From Roseovarius sp. 217 (GTDB lineage Bacteria > Pseudomonadota > Alphaproteobacteria > Rhodobacterales > Rhodobacteraceae): DNA of 64,000 nt. The translations under genes and the position numbers were made by a program. The stretch is from contig NZ_CH902584.1 of the NCBI RefSeq assembly GCF_000152845.1, forward strand, positions 481,239 through 545,238, given 5' to 3'. The notes below the pieces were generated by a model. It did not search any database. It was not told where the DNA came from and worked only from the letters and a program-made list of their open reading frames with translations. Of this stretch, positions 17,228 to 26,058 are shown one piece after another. Within the stretch, counting starts at the first letter, position 1; each line of letters begins with the position of its first letter.

Positions 17228-18878
17228 CCCGGTCCGGGATGCGGCTCAGCGCCAAATCTTCGGCCTGCGCCCGCAACAGGAATTTCTGGATCTTGCCGGT
17301 CGACGTGCGCGGGATGGGTAGAAAGACAAAGTGGCCGGGAACCTTGTAGGGGGCCAGATGGTCGCGGCACCATGCCCGCAGGGTTTCGGCATCCGCCACC
17401 TGCCCCTCGGTCAGTTCGACAAAGGCGCACGGGGTCTCGCCCCATTTCTCATGCGGCATGGCGACCACGGCCGTCACGGCCACTGCCGGATAACGATAGA
17501 GCGCCTCTTCCACCTCGATGGACGATATGTTCTCGCCGCCCGAGATGATCACATCCTTGGAGCGGTCCTTGAGCTGGATATAGCCATCGGGATGTCGCAC
17601 ACCCAGATCGCCCGAGTGGAACCAGCCGCCAGCAAAGGCGTCTTGCGTGGCCTGCGGATTGCGGAAATAGCCCTTCATCACGACATTGCCGCGAAACATG
17701 ACCTCGCCCATGGTCTGCCCGTCGCACGGCACCGGGGTCATGCTCTCGGGGTCCATCACATCCAGCCCCTCAAGCGCCAGATAGCGCACGCCCTGGCGCG
17801 CCTTGAGCTTGGCTTGCTGCGCGGCGGGCAGAGCCGACCACGCGTCATGCCAGTCGTTGACGACCGCCGGGCCATAGGTCTCGGTCAGCCCGTAGAGATG
17901 GGTCACGTCAAAGCCCGCGTCTTTCATCTCCGCGAGCAGCTTTTCGGGCGGCGGGGCGGCGGCGGTGAAAAACTGCACCCTCTGATCCAGGGGGTGCTTC
18001 ACAGTCTCGGGGGCCGAGATCATCAGCGACATGACAATCGGCGCACCGCAGAGATGTGTCACCCGCTCTTGCGCCAGCGCCTCCCAGATCGGGTCCGCGC
18101 GCACTTGGCGCAGACAGACATGCGTGCCGATGATCGCCGAGAGCGTCCAGGGGAAACACCAGCCGTTGCAGTGGAACATCGGCAGTGTCCAGAGATAGAC
18201 CGCATGTTTGGCCATCGAGGTGGTCAGCGCATTGCCCTGCGCCAAGAGATAGGCCCCCCGGTGGTGCGACACCACGCCCTTGGGGTCACCCGTCGTTCCA
18301 GAGGTGTAGTTGATCGAAATCGCGTCCCATTCATCCTCTGGCATCAGCCAGTCGAACGCCGGATCACCTGCTGACAGGACGATCTCGTAGTCCTCGGCGT
18401 CGGTCGCGAATTCCGGACCGCTGAACTCCGGGTCGTCATATTGGATCAGGAGCGGGGTGACTTTCGCCAGCGACAGCGCGTCTTGCATCAGCGGCATGAA
18501 TTCGCGGTCCACGATCACCACCCGTGACAGGGCATGATCCAGTTGAAAGGCGATGATGGCCGCGTCGAGCCGCGTGTTGATCGAATGCAGCACCGCGCCA
18601 CACATCGGCACGCCGTAGTGGCATTCCAGCATCGCGGGCGTGTTGGCCAGCATCACCGACACGGTATCGCCGCGCCCCAATCCCCTTGCGCTCAGCGCCG
18701 AGGCCAATTGCCGCGAGCGCGCGTAAAAATCGGCGTAATTGCGCCGCAGCGCGCCGTGCACAATTGCCGTGTGATCGGGAAACACACTGGCGGCACGCTC
18801 CAGAAAACTGAGCGGCGACAGCGGCTGGTAATTCGCGGGGGTGCGGTCAAGGCCGGTGTTATAGGGGTTCGGTGTCAT
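17208..18878 (-). CDS. AMP-forming acyl-CoA ligase (possible DmdB-like)
   Basis: 556-residue ANL-superfamily enzyme that makes an acyl-CoA from a carboxylate, ATP and CoA. The P-loop YTSGTTGDPKGVV is near residue 200, LYGLTETYGP near 330, the FHSGDLGVRHPDGYIQ hinge near 430, and the acceptor Lys in TSTGKIQKFLLR near the C terminus. It is the last gene of an operon with an enoyl-CoA hydratase (4 bp upstream), an OsmC-like protein and a DmdA-like protein. In the DMSP demethylation pathway DmdB is such a ligase (3-methylmercaptopropionate), so that role is possible. The protein also resembles the general short/medium-chain ligases common in this family, so the substrate is open. Confidence 0.85.
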   Translation of the reverse strand: MTPNPYNTGLDRTPANYQPLSPLSFLERAASVFPDHTAIVHGALRRNYADFYARSRQLASALSARGLGRGDTVSVMLANTPAMLECHYGVPMCGAVLHSINTRLDAAIIAFQLDHALSRVVIVDREFMPLMQDALSLAKVTPLLIQYDDPEFSGPEFATDAEDYEIVLSAGDPAFDWLMPEDEWDAISINYTSGTTGDPKGVVSHHRGAYLLAQGNALTTSMAKHAVYLWTLPMFHCNGWCFPWTLSAIIGTHVCLRQVRADPIWEALAQERVTHLCGAPIVMSLMISAPETVKHPLDQRVQFFTAAAPPPEKLLAEMKDAGFDVTHLYGLTETYGPAVVNDWHDAWSALPAAQQAKLKARQGVRYLALEGLDVMDPESMTPVPCDGQTMGEVMFRGNVVMKGYFRNPQATQDAFAGGWFHSGDLGVRHPDGYIQLKDRSKDVIISGGENISSIEVEEALYRYPAVAVTAVVAMPHEKWGETPCAFVELTEGQVADAETLRAWCRDHLAPYKVPGHFVFLPIPRTSTGKIQKFLLRAQAEDLALSRIPDRASSVVI

Positions 18879-18881
18879 GGG

Positions 18882-19682
18882 TCAGGCATCCTGCCACTGG
18901 GGGCTTCGTTTTTCGATAAAGGCAGCAATGCCCTCTTCGGCATCCCGAGCGAGCATGTTGTCCACCATCACGGCAGAGGCATAGGCATAGGCATCCGGCA
19001 GGCTCATCTCGCGCTGTGCGTAAAAGGCGCGCTTGCCGGTGGCGAGCGTCATGCTCGATTTCGACGCGACCTTACGGGCCATGGCCATGGTGGCGGCCTG
19101 CAAGTCTTCGGGCGCAACCACATGGTTGACCAGCCCGATTTCCGCCGCGCGCGCGGCGGCTGTCATGTCGCCGGTCAACAACATCTCCATCGCATGCTTG
19201 CCCGCCACATTGCGCGACAGCGCCACCATCGGGGTTGAGCAGAACAACCCGATATGCACCCCCGGCGTGCTGAAGCGCGCCGTATCCGCCGCAATCGCCA
19301 GATCGCAACTCGCCACAAGCTGACAGCCCGCAGCGGTTGCAATGCCCGTGACCTCGGCGATGACGGGTTTCGGACAAGTCACGATGGATTGCATGACCCC
19401 GGAACAGAGCGCCATGACCGATGTGAAATAGACCCGGCCCCGGTCCGCATCCGCCCGCCCGGCGGTCATTTCCTTGAGATCGTGACCCGCGCAAAACGCC
19501 GGGCCATTGGCAGCCAGAACCACCACCCGGACCGCAGGATCGTTCCCCGCTTCGGTCAGGGCCGCGCCCAGCTCTGCCAGCATCGCTTCGGACAGCGCAT
19601 TGCGCCGCCCGACATCATTCAGCGTCAGGCGCAGGATGCCATCAGAATCCAGATCACGCAGCAGGATATCGCTTGTTTGCAC
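18882..19682 (-). CDS. Enoyl-CoA hydratase/isomerase family protein
   Basis: 266-residue crotonase-fold protein that begins at GTG 19682, with AAGGGA about 10 bases upstream. The CoA-binding segment VVLAANGPAFCAGHDLKEM (about 53-72) and the second oxyanion strand TAAGCQLVASCDLAIA (about 115-130) are present. The usual catalytic Glu of true hydratases is not obvious in these strands, so it may be another crotonase-fold activity. It is located between acyl-CoA ligase and OsmC genes. In the DMSP demethylation route DmdD or AcuH hydrates methylthioacryloyl-CoA; this gene could serve that step, but no acyl-CoA dehydrogenase (DmdC) is nearby. Confidence 0.85.
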   Translation of the reverse strand: MQTSDILLRDLDSDGILRLTLNDVGRRNALSEAMLAELGAALTEAGNDPAVRVVVLAANGPAFCAGHDLKEMTAGRADADRGRVYFTSVMALCSGVMQSIVTCPKPVIAEVTGIATAAGCQLVASCDLAIAADTARFSTPGVHIGLFCSTPMVALSRNVAGKHAMEMLLTGDMTAAARAAEIGLVNHVVAPEDLQAATMAMARKVASKSSMTLATGKRAFYAQREMSLPDAYAYASAVMVDNMLARDAEEGIAAFIEKRSPQWQDA

Positions 19683-19703
19683 GGATCAGATCCCTTCTGG
19701 TCG

Positions 19704-20153
19704 TCAGAGAATGTTGATTTCCACGCTCTCGGCGAGCGTGTTGGCGATAAAGCAATAACGATGCGCCCGGTCCTGCATCTCTGCCAGCTTCGCATCCTCC
19801 ATCGCAAAACCGGTGTCGAACCGCACCACCGGATGCAGATCAATGCGCGTCACTGACATCTGCCCCTTGGCGTTCTTGCCCAAATGGGCCACGGCATAGT
19901 CGTGATAGCTCGCAACCGGCCACCCCGCCTTGGCCGCGAGCGCCAGAAAGGTCATCATGTGGCAACTCGACAGCGCCGAGGCGAGCGCCTGTTCGGGGTT
20001 GGTGTGGGCCGGATCACCGCCCCAATCCGGGGCGGCGTCCACTTGGACATCATGGCGGTTGTTGAACTGCACGGTATGGGCATTGGAATATTTGCCGGTG
20101 TGCAGCACAGGTTCGGCGCGCTGCCAATGCAGCTCGATTGAAAGGTCGGACAT
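19704..20153 (-). CDS. OsmC/Ohr family protein
   Basis: 149-residue small protein of the OsmC fold. The block EQALASALSSCHMMTFLALA carries the family's active Cys near residue 63. A second Cys lies in HRYCFIANTL near residue 133, giving the two-thiol arrangement of Ohr/OsmC hydroperoxide reductases. It lies between the DmdA-like gene and the enoyl-CoA hydratase gene, and probably protects the pathway's enzymes or handles a thiol or peroxide by-product such as methanethiol oxidation products. The exact function is unknown. Confidence 0.85.
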   Translation of the reverse strand: MSDLSIELHWQRAEPVLHTGKYSNAHTVQFNNRHDVQVDAAPDWGGDPAHTNPEQALASALSSCHMMTFLALAAKAGWPVASYHDYAVAHLGKNAKGQMSVTRIDLHPVVRFDTGFAMEDAKLAEMQDRAHRYCFIANTLAESVEINIL

Positions 20154-20180
20154 GGATCAAGTCTCGGTTCGGGCCAACGC

Positions 20181-21323
20181 TCAGGCGGCGGCGATTTTCT
20201 TGTTGGGATCGTAGAAGGGACGCTCCACCATCACGGCGCGCACTGGCCCCTGACCGGTCACGACCTCGACCTCGGCACCGACATTGGCATGCTCTGCGGC
20301 CACCATGGCCAGGGCGATATTCCGCTCCAGACGTGGCGAATAGACGGCTGACGTGACCTTGCCCACGGGCGTGCCCGCAACATTGATCGCCCAAAAGGTG
20401 GTGTTCGGCTCCTTGAGCGGTGCGCTGTCGATGATCAACCCGATCTGCTTGCGGCGCGGTCCCGCGTCACGAAGGCCGCGCAGCGCGGCCTTGCCGATGA
20501 ATTCGGCCTCGATGTCGAGATTGACCAGCCGGTCCAAACCCAGCTCATAGGGGTTGGTGTTGATGTCCGCATCGGCATGATAGGACAACATCCCGCCCTC
20601 GATCCGGCGGATGGAGGAGGTGTGACCGGGCTTGAGACCAAACGGCATCCCCGCCGCCATGATCCGCTCCCAGAGCGCATCGCCATGGGCGCTGTCCCGC
20701 AGATAGATCTCATAGCCCAATTCGCTCGACCAACCGGTGCGCGACACAAGGAGCGGAATGCCGTCAAGCTCAAGCTCGCGCAGCCAGTAGTATTTCAGAT
20801 CCATGATGCTCTCGCCAAAGAGCTCTTGCATGATCAGGCCCGATTTCGGCCCCTGCAATTGCAGCGGCGACACATCTGGTTCGCCGATGGTGACGTCCAA
20901 CCCGGAATGCACCGCCACGCCCTGCGCCCAGAGCAGGATGTCGCTGTCAGCCAGCGAAATCCAGAAATGGTTTTCGGCCAGACGTAGCAGGATCGGATCG
21001 TTCAGGATGCCACCCTCTGCATTGGTGATCAGGATGTATTTGCACTGGCCTACCGCCATCTTGGACAGATCGCGCGGGGTCAGCATCTGGACAAAGCGTG
21101 CGGCATCGGGGCCGGTGATCTCGACCTGACGCTCGACCGCCACGTCGCAGAGAATGGCCTCATTCACGAGGGTCCAGAAATTCTGTTCCGCATCCCCAAA
21201 ATCACGTGGGATATACATATGATTGTAAACCGAAAATCCCTTGGCCCCCCAGCGCACGGTGGCGTCGAAATAGGGGGATTTGCGGATCTGAGTGCCGAAG
21301 CCGAAGTCGTCTGCGTGTGTCAT
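20181..21323 (-). CDS. GcvT-family aminomethyltransferase, DmdA-like
   Basis: 380-residue tetrahydrofolate-dependent methyltransferase of the GcvT/DmdA family. ATG 21323 was chosen because homology begins there (IRKSPYFDATVRWGAKGF); the frame is open 33 codons further up. Blocks such as AKGFSVYNHM, DVAVERQVEITGPDA, EGGILNDP, EPDVSPLQLQGPK and SRTGWSSELGYEIYLRD align by eye with DMSP demethylase DmdA, whereas ordinary GcvT has Tyr in place of the Trp after RTG. DmdA transfers a methyl from dimethylsulfoniopropionate to THF. Related paralogues in the same bacteria act on unknown methylated amines. The neighbouring CoA ligase and hydratase favour a DMSP-like role, but the call is made at family level only. 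Confidence 0.8.
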   Translation of the reverse strand: MTHADDFGFGTQIRKSPYFDATVRWGAKGFSVYNHMYIPRDFGDAEQNFWTLVNEAILCDVAVERQVEITGPDAARFVQMLTPRDLSKMAVGQCKYILITNAEGGILNDPILLRLAENHFWISLADSDILLWAQGVAVHSGLDVTIGEPDVSPLQLQGPKSGLIMQELFGESIMDLKYYWLRELELDGIPLLVSRTGWSSELGYEIYLRDSAHGDALWERIMAAGMPFGLKPGHTSSIRRIEGGMLSYHADADINTNPYELGLDRLVNLDIEAEFIGKAALRGLRDAGPRRKQIGLIIDSAPLKEPNTTFWAINVAGTPVGKVTSAVYSPRLERNIALAMVAAEHANVGAEVEVVTGQGPVRAVMVERPFYDPNKKIAAA

Positions 21324-21410
21324 GGTTTGCGCCCTTGTTTGCCCTCGGCCACCCGGCTTTGGACTGTCTAATCCTGACGCCCTTCTAGGGGCGAACTTGG
21401 GGCGTTTGCG

Positions 21411-21467
21411 GTCTGAAAACATGCGAGACTCAGACCGATCAGACTATTTTGCGGGCCTCAAACAGAC
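21411..21467. promoter_or_regulatory. Cluster of CAGAC repeats upstream of the DmdA-like operon
   Basis: GTCTGA (21411-21416) is inverted relative to TCAGAC at 21430-21435 and again at 21439-21444, and a further CAGAC occurs at 21463-21467. The cluster lies 88-144 bp upstream of the DmdA-like gene and just downstream of the Lrp-type regulator gene. Lrp proteins bind repeated half-sites, so this is a candidate regulatory region. The repeats are seen; binding is inferred. Confidence 0.35.
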
Positions 21468-21484
21468 TGCTCAGGCGCAGAGCG

Positions 21485-22006
21485 TCATTTGCCGGTTCTG
21501 GCGGTCAGATGCGAGAGGTTGGGTTGGCTGGATTTGACCCGGCGCGTGGCGATATAGGTCATATAGCGGTCAATCCCCAACTCAGCCGCCAGCATGGCCT
21601 CCATCAAGGTCTGGAACGCCGTGAGATTGGCGCAGATAACGCGCATCACATAGTCCATGCCACCGCCTGTGGCGATACATTCGGTGATCTCGTCCTGCCC
21701 CCTGACAAAGCTCTCGAACCGGTCGAAATCCGATTTGCGATGATGGGTCAAAGAGGCCGTGACCACCACTTCGGTAAAGTCACAGATTTTATCCAGAACG
21801 AGATCGGCGTGATAGCCGCGGACGAACCCGGCAGCCTTGAGCCGGTCCAAACGCGCCCAGCAGGGCGTGGGCGAGATATTGGCAATCTCGGCCAGTCTGT
21901 TCTTGCTCAGTTGCCCATGCATCTGAATCGCCGTGAGAATGCGAATATCCGTCGCATCAAGACCGAGCCTCTTCATCCGTCCGAAACTTTCATTGCCTCT
22001 CGCCAC
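21485..22006 (-). CDS. Lrp/AsnC-family transcriptional regulator
   Basis: Up to 173 residues from GTG 22006; ATG 21976 (163 residues, MKRLGLDATDIRIL) fits the usual Lrp N terminus better, but neither has a strong ribosome site. The helix-turn-helix is SKNRLAEIANISPTPCWARLDRLKAAGF. The C-terminal RAM ligand domain includes ECIATGGGMDYVMRVICANL. It is upstream of and co-directional with the DmdA-like operon, a common position for a local activator responding to an amino acid or methylated osmolyte. Confidence 0.85.
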   Translation of the reverse strand: MARGNESFGRMKRLGLDATDIRILTAIQMHGQLSKNRLAEIANISPTPCWARLDRLKAAGFVRGYHADLVLDKICDFTEVVVTASLTHHRKSDFDRFESFVRGQDEITECIATGGGMDYVMRVICANLTAFQTLMEAMLAAELGIDRYMTYIATRRVKSSQPNLSHLTARTGK

Positions 22007-22127
22007 GACAGCGGGCAGGCCCGGACCTGCCCCGCCCTCAATCTAATGCCGCCCCCCTGTTGGCGTGATCTCTTTTGCGACCCCTTTTACAACACCCGCG
22101 TCGGCAGATCGGGGACGGTCGGCAGTT

Positions 22128-23012
22128 TCAGGCAATCAGGTCGGGGATCTCATCCCGGCAATAGCTGTGGATTGCACCAGCCTGAGTGAGCCAGATCTGG
22201 TCCCGATGGGTGGTGATATGGCGCAGGGCGCGCCGCAGGTGTCGCAGGCGATAGGGCTGACCGACAAGGTAGGGATGCAGGGCCACGCCCATGACAAGGG
22301 GCTGGGCGCGGGATTGCTCCAGCATCTCGTCGAAATTGTCGATGATCATATCCGCGAACGCCGCCGCGCCATCCTTGCGCGCGACGATCGACGGGATGTC
22401 GTTGACCTCTTGCGGATAGGGGATCGAGAGAAGACGGCCGGCGCGGGTCCGCATCCAGATCGGTTGATCGTCCATGCACCAATTAAGAGTGTAGCCATAG
22501 CCCGCCTCTTGCAGCAGGTCGGGGGTGACGAGGCTCTCGGCGATCCACGGAGACAGCCAGCCTTGGGGCGCTTTGCCTTCGGCCTGCGTGATGGCGGCGG
22601 TGGCCTCGGCGATCAAGGCCGCCTCTGCGGTGGGGTCCATGACGCTCTGACGTTCGGAATTGGTGCGGCCATGACCAAGCACCTCGTCGCCCCGCGCGCG
22701 AAAGGCGGCCATCAGGTCAGGGGCATAGGCATACATGGCGCTGTTGGCGAGCAGGCTGACGGGCATATCGAGCGCCTCAAACAGATCGCGCATCCGCCAC
22801 GCACCAACCCGGTTGCCATAATCGCGCCATGCGTAATTGAGCACGTCGGGCTGTGGGCCGCCGGGCGCAAGTTCGGCACCCAGCCCCTCACCAAACGCAA
22901 AATGTTCGAGGTTGAGTCCGATGTAGACCGCAAGGCGTGCGCCGCCCGGCCATGTATACGCGGCGCGCTCCGTGATCGGCACATAGTCGTAGCGGTTGTG
23001 ATGCGCTGTCAT
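22128..23012 (-). CDS. Polysaccharide deacetylase-fold hydrolase (PuuE-like)
   Basis: 294-residue NodB-homology protein of the group that includes the PuuE allantoinase. The start is put at ATG 23012, with GGAG 8 bases upstream; GTG 23018 would be too close to that site. It contains the early block GGARLAVYIGLNLEHFAFGEG, the HGRTNSERQ segment around the first His, and VMGVALHPYLVGQPYR with the late His. These enzymes hydrolyse C-N bonds in allantoin, hydantoin-like or formyl substrates. It is the last gene of an operon with an amidohydrolase and a NitT/TauT-type transporter. Confidence 0.8.
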   Translation of the reverse strand: MTAHHNRYDYVPITERAAYTWPGGARLAVYIGLNLEHFAFGEGLGAELAPGGPQPDVLNYAWRDYGNRVGAWRMRDLFEALDMPVSLLANSAMYAYAPDLMAAFRARGDEVLGHGRTNSERQSVMDPTAEAALIAEATAAITQAEGKAPQGWLSPWIAESLVTPDLLQEAGYGYTLNWCMDDQPIWMRTRAGRLLSIPYPQEVNDIPSIVARKDGAAAFADMIIDNFDEMLEQSRAQPLVMGVALHPYLVGQPYRLRHLRRALRHITTHRDQIWLTQAGAIHSYCRDEIPDLIA

Positions 23013-23014
23013 GG

Positions 23015-23440
23015 TCACAGCTCCGCCTCGGCCAGCCCAGCCTTGGCCAAAAGCATCTCGGCGCTGTCATTCCAGACATCGGTGCGGATCAGCTTGCCAT
23101 CGCGCACGATGAATTTGTCCATATAGCGGTTGGTTTCAAACGCGGTTCCGTCGTGCCATTCACCGTAGAGATAGCCGGTGTTGTAGACATGCACATCGCC
23201 GGTGTCCGGGTCGAGGGCCGCGTCGGTGCGCAAAAAGCGTTTCTTGACCCAAGCGTAGCGTTTGGCATTGAAGGCCGCACTCTGGGCCGGGCCGGAAAAC
23301 CTGCGCCCGCCGGTAAACACCAGCTCGAACCCCTCGCTGAGATAGGCAGAGGCGGCGACAGGATCGGGGATCATCGACAGGTCAAGGTAGGATTCGACGA
23401 GGGCCTTGGCGGCGGTCAGAGGGTCAGGAATTTGGGTCAT
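23015..23440 (-). CDS. SnoaL/NTF2-like protein
   Basis: 141-residue protein of the NTF2-like/SnoaL superfamily, judged from the cone-shaped fold pattern: an N-terminal helix (AKALVESYLDLSMIPDPVAA), the GGRRFSGPAQSAAF turn, and paired strands ending NRYMDKFIVRDGKLIRTDVWND. These proteins are small cyclases, isomerases or auxiliary subunits. It is encoded between an amidohydrolase and a PuuE-like hydrolase, and its stop overlaps the region of the next start. It could rearrange the product of the first hydrolysis, but no activity can be named. Confidence 0.7.
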   Translation of the reverse strand: MTQIPDPLTAAKALVESYLDLSMIPDPVAASAYLSEGFELVFTGGRRFSGPAQSAAFNAKRYAWVKKRFLRTDAALDPDTGDVHVYNTGYLYGEWHDGTAFETNRYMDKFIVRDGKLIRTDVWNDSAEMLLAKAGLAEAEL

Positions 23441-23447
23441 GCGGTCC

Positions 23448-24926
23448 TCACAGGGGATGGGAATGGGGGTGTCGAGCGCAGGCGCTGCGGCAGAAACTGC
23501 GCACGATCAGGGCGGCGGCCTCTGCCATTTGTCTTGCGTCGTGATTGGCGGCGTCAAGCCGGGTCGCCGCGCGACCGGCGCGCTCGGCAAGACTCGCTTC
23601 GTCAAGGGTCAACACGCGGTTGTCAGCAAAGACCAGAGCGCCCGCAATCATCACTTCGCGCAGGGCAGCCCCGGTTTCGGCAAAGACGATCTGTGACAGG
23701 GGATCACGCAGCGGCACGTAATGGCAATAGCTCCGGTCGAGAAACAGCAGGTCGGCGGCCCAACCGGGGGCGATACGTCCCACGCGGTCAAGACCCAGAA
23801 TGCGCGCGCTGCCTTCGGTGGCCATGCGGAACGCCTCCGTTGGACCGATCCAATGCTCGGGTGGGGCCGACGAGGTCCGGCTGAGGGTTGTGGCCAGACG
23901 CAGCGCCTCGAACATGTTTTGCGCATCCGAGGTGTTGGCGGCATCGGTGCCCACGCCCAGCGTGACGCCCGCAGACCTCAGCGCATGCAGCGGGGCGATG
24001 CCCGAGCCAAGCCGCAGGTTGCTCAGCGGATTGTGCACGATCCCAGCCCCATGCGAGGCCAGAAGCGCGGCCTCATGGGGATCGAGCCAGACGCCATGCG
24101 CCCCGCTGAACCGCGGTGAAATCAGGCCCAGCCTGTCCAGATGCGCGGTCAGGCTGGTGCCATAGCGCTGATGGGCCGCGACCTGCTGCATCTGCGTTTC
24201 GGCCAGATGGGTCTGGAGGCAGAGATCAGCGGCCTGCGCCGTGGCGGCACAGGCCGTCAGGAACGCATCTGAGCAATGCAGCGGGATGGCGGGGCCAAGT
24301 CCCGGTTTGACGCGGTCGCGCGGGACCGGCCAGCGGGCAAAGGCCTCTGTGCAAATCGCGAGGGTCTCTTGCCACGGTGGCAGGCTGATGGCGGCCAAGG
24401 CGGCGCGTTGCGATGGCGCAAAGGCGTCCAGAAGTCCGGGCAACGCCTGATAGATCGTACGGTCCGAGATCATCGGGGCCACCACGGCCCGCAAACCTGC
24501 GGTATGATAGGCCTCGGCCACGGCATGGATGCCGGCAACAGAAGGACCGGGCAATTCCACGCTGAGGTCGAAACAGGCGGTGCAGCCCTTGCGGATCATC
24601 TCGACCGCCGACAGCTCTGCGCTGAGGCGCAGATCGTCGCTGTGGCGGTTGCCGTTGAGCGCGGCCCCCCCCGCGAGAAAGGTCTCAAGCGTGGCGTCTT
24701 CTGGCACGCCGCCCCGGCCCAGCGCCCCGTGGGAATGGGTGTGACCATTGACCAGACCGGGAATGACGAGACGCCCGGTGGCGTCAAGGATGGGCAGATC
24801 GTCGGGACCATCGCCGTCGATAACCGAAACAATGCGCCCCTCCTCGATCACCAGCGAGACCGGGGCGAACTGCGCGTTCTCGACCAGAACAAGGCCGCCG
24901 CGGATCAGCGTCTGAGTGGCGTGCAT
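23448..24926 (-). CDS. Amidohydrolase-superfamily deaminase (TRZ/ATZ, cytosine-deaminase-like)
   Basis: 492-residue metal-dependent hydrolase. The metal motif LVNGHTHSHGALGRGG is near residue 60, the third ligand His in LQTHLAETQMQQV near 240, the fourth in FSGAHGVWLD near 270, and the catalytic Asp in GVGTDAANTSDAQNMFE near 325. This is the pattern of the guanine/SAH/chlorohydrolase branch. It probably deaminates or dechlorinates an aromatic nitrogen heterocycle brought in by the adjacent ABC transporter. It lies 62 bp downstream of the binding-protein gene. Confidence 0.85.
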   Translation of the reverse strand: MHATQTLIRGGLVLVENAQFAPVSLVIEEGRIVSVIDGDGPDDLPILDATGRLVIPGLVNGHTHSHGALGRGGVPEDATLETFLAGGAALNGNRHSDDLRLSAELSAVEMIRKGCTACFDLSVELPGPSVAGIHAVAEAYHTAGLRAVVAPMISDRTIYQALPGLLDAFAPSQRAALAAISLPPWQETLAICTEAFARWPVPRDRVKPGLGPAIPLHCSDAFLTACAATAQAADLCLQTHLAETQMQQVAAHQRYGTSLTAHLDRLGLISPRFSGAHGVWLDPHEAALLASHGAGIVHNPLSNLRLGSGIAPLHALRSAGVTLGVGTDAANTSDAQNMFEALRLATTLSRTSSAPPEHWIGPTEAFRMATEGSARILGLDRVGRIAPGWAADLLFLDRSYCHYVPLRDPLSQIVFAETGAALREVMIAGALVFADNRVLTLDEASLAERAGRAATRLDAANHDARQMAEAAALIVRSFCRSACARHPHSHPL

Positions 24927-24988
24927 GGATCAATCCGGGCAGGCGAATGCGCGCCAGGGCGGGGATACCCACCCGGCGCGCGGGACGA

Positions 24989-26017
24989 TCAGTTCATGAT
25001 CTCGACAGCAAAGGCGCGCTCGCCCACCGGCGGCAGGAACGAGCGGTCAAAGATCTCGGAGGCTTCCGGCAGGCGCTCGAGCCCATAGCCCTTGGCCACG
25101 ATCTCGATCGAGCGGGTCAGGCGTTCGTCCACCAGATCCCCCATGCCGATACTGTCGGTTTCAGGGGCGTTCATCAGATTGGTCAGGGCAAAATTCAGCC
25201 GCGCGCGCTCGTTGTCCTGATCGACGAGGTTGTCAAAGGCCATCACCGCCTCCATCGCCGCATCCTGATCCTTGGCAATCTCGAGCGTGGCGCGGTTGAC
25301 GGCGCGCACAAGCCCCGCAACCGCCTCAGGATTATCCGCAAGCAACGCGCGAGAGACCATGAGCCCGTTGGAATAGAGATCCATGCCGTAATCCTCGAAC
25401 TTGAACCAGTTGTAATCGTTGGCCGGGTCCTGACGGTTGGCAATCAGGTTGAACCAGCTTGTGATCGTGAACACAAACGCCCCGTCGATATCGCCCCGGA
25501 TCAACATCGGTTCCTGCAGGTTTGGGGCCATGTTTTCCTGAGCGACGCTGGCCAGATCAATGCCGTTCAGCTCTGCAAAGACCGGAAATAGCCGGGTCGT
25601 CGGCGTGCCTTGTGCCCCTCCCAGCTTGCGCCCGACGAAATCGGCGGGTGTCTCGATCCCGGATGTCTTGGGGGTCACGATGGCAAAGGGCGGGCGGTTC
25701 CAGAGTTGATAGACCATCACAGGCGCCTCACCGGGGCGTTGCGCCGCGTTCTGGATGATCGCGTTGATGTCGCCAAACCCGGCATCATAGGCACCGCCCA
25801 TGATCCGGGTCACGGTGGCGGCAGAGCCTTCGCCCTGATCAATCGTCACAGTCAGACCCTCCTCGGCGAAATACCCTTTGCTCAGGGCCAGCAAAAAGGG
25901 CGCATCCGAACCTTGGGTTTTCCAGCCTAGGGTAAAGCGGATATCAGTGGTCTCGGCCCATGCCGGGGACAGCCCGGTCAAGAGCGCGAGTGCAGCAGAA
26001 AAGACGGCAATCTTCAT
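24989..26017 (-). CDS. NitT/TauT-family ABC substrate-binding protein (NMT1/THI5-like)
   Basis: 342-residue periplasmic binding protein. A signal peptide (ends SPAWA, near residue 21) is followed by ETTDIRFTLGWKTQGSDAPF. The block ALSKGYFAEEGLTVTIDQGE and the later FVGRKLGGAQGTPTTRLFPV are typical of binding proteins for taurine, nitrate, pyrimidines and thiamine precursors. It is encoded third, after the ATPase and permease genes, and before the amidohydrolase. The ligand is probably what the amidohydrolase and deacetylase act on. Confidence 0.88.
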   Translation of the reverse strand: MKIAVFSAALALLTGLSPAWAETTDIRFTLGWKTQGSDAPFLLALSKGYFAEEGLTVTIDQGEGSAATVTRIMGGAYDAGFGDINAIIQNAAQRPGEAPVMVYQLWNRPPFAIVTPKTSGIETPADFVGRKLGGAQGTPTTRLFPVFAELNGIDLASVAQENMAPNLQEPMLIRGDIDGAFVFTITSWFNLIANRQDPANDYNWFKFEDYGMDLYSNGLMVSRALLADNPEAVAGLVRAVNRATLEIAKDQDAAMEAVMAFDNLVDQDNERARLNFALTNLMNAPETDSIGMGDLVDERLTRSIEIVAKGYGLERLPEASEIFDRSFLPPVGERAFAVEIMN

Positions 26018-26058
26018 TGGTTTGTTCCTTCTTTCGCAGGGTGTATGACAGGCGTTTT

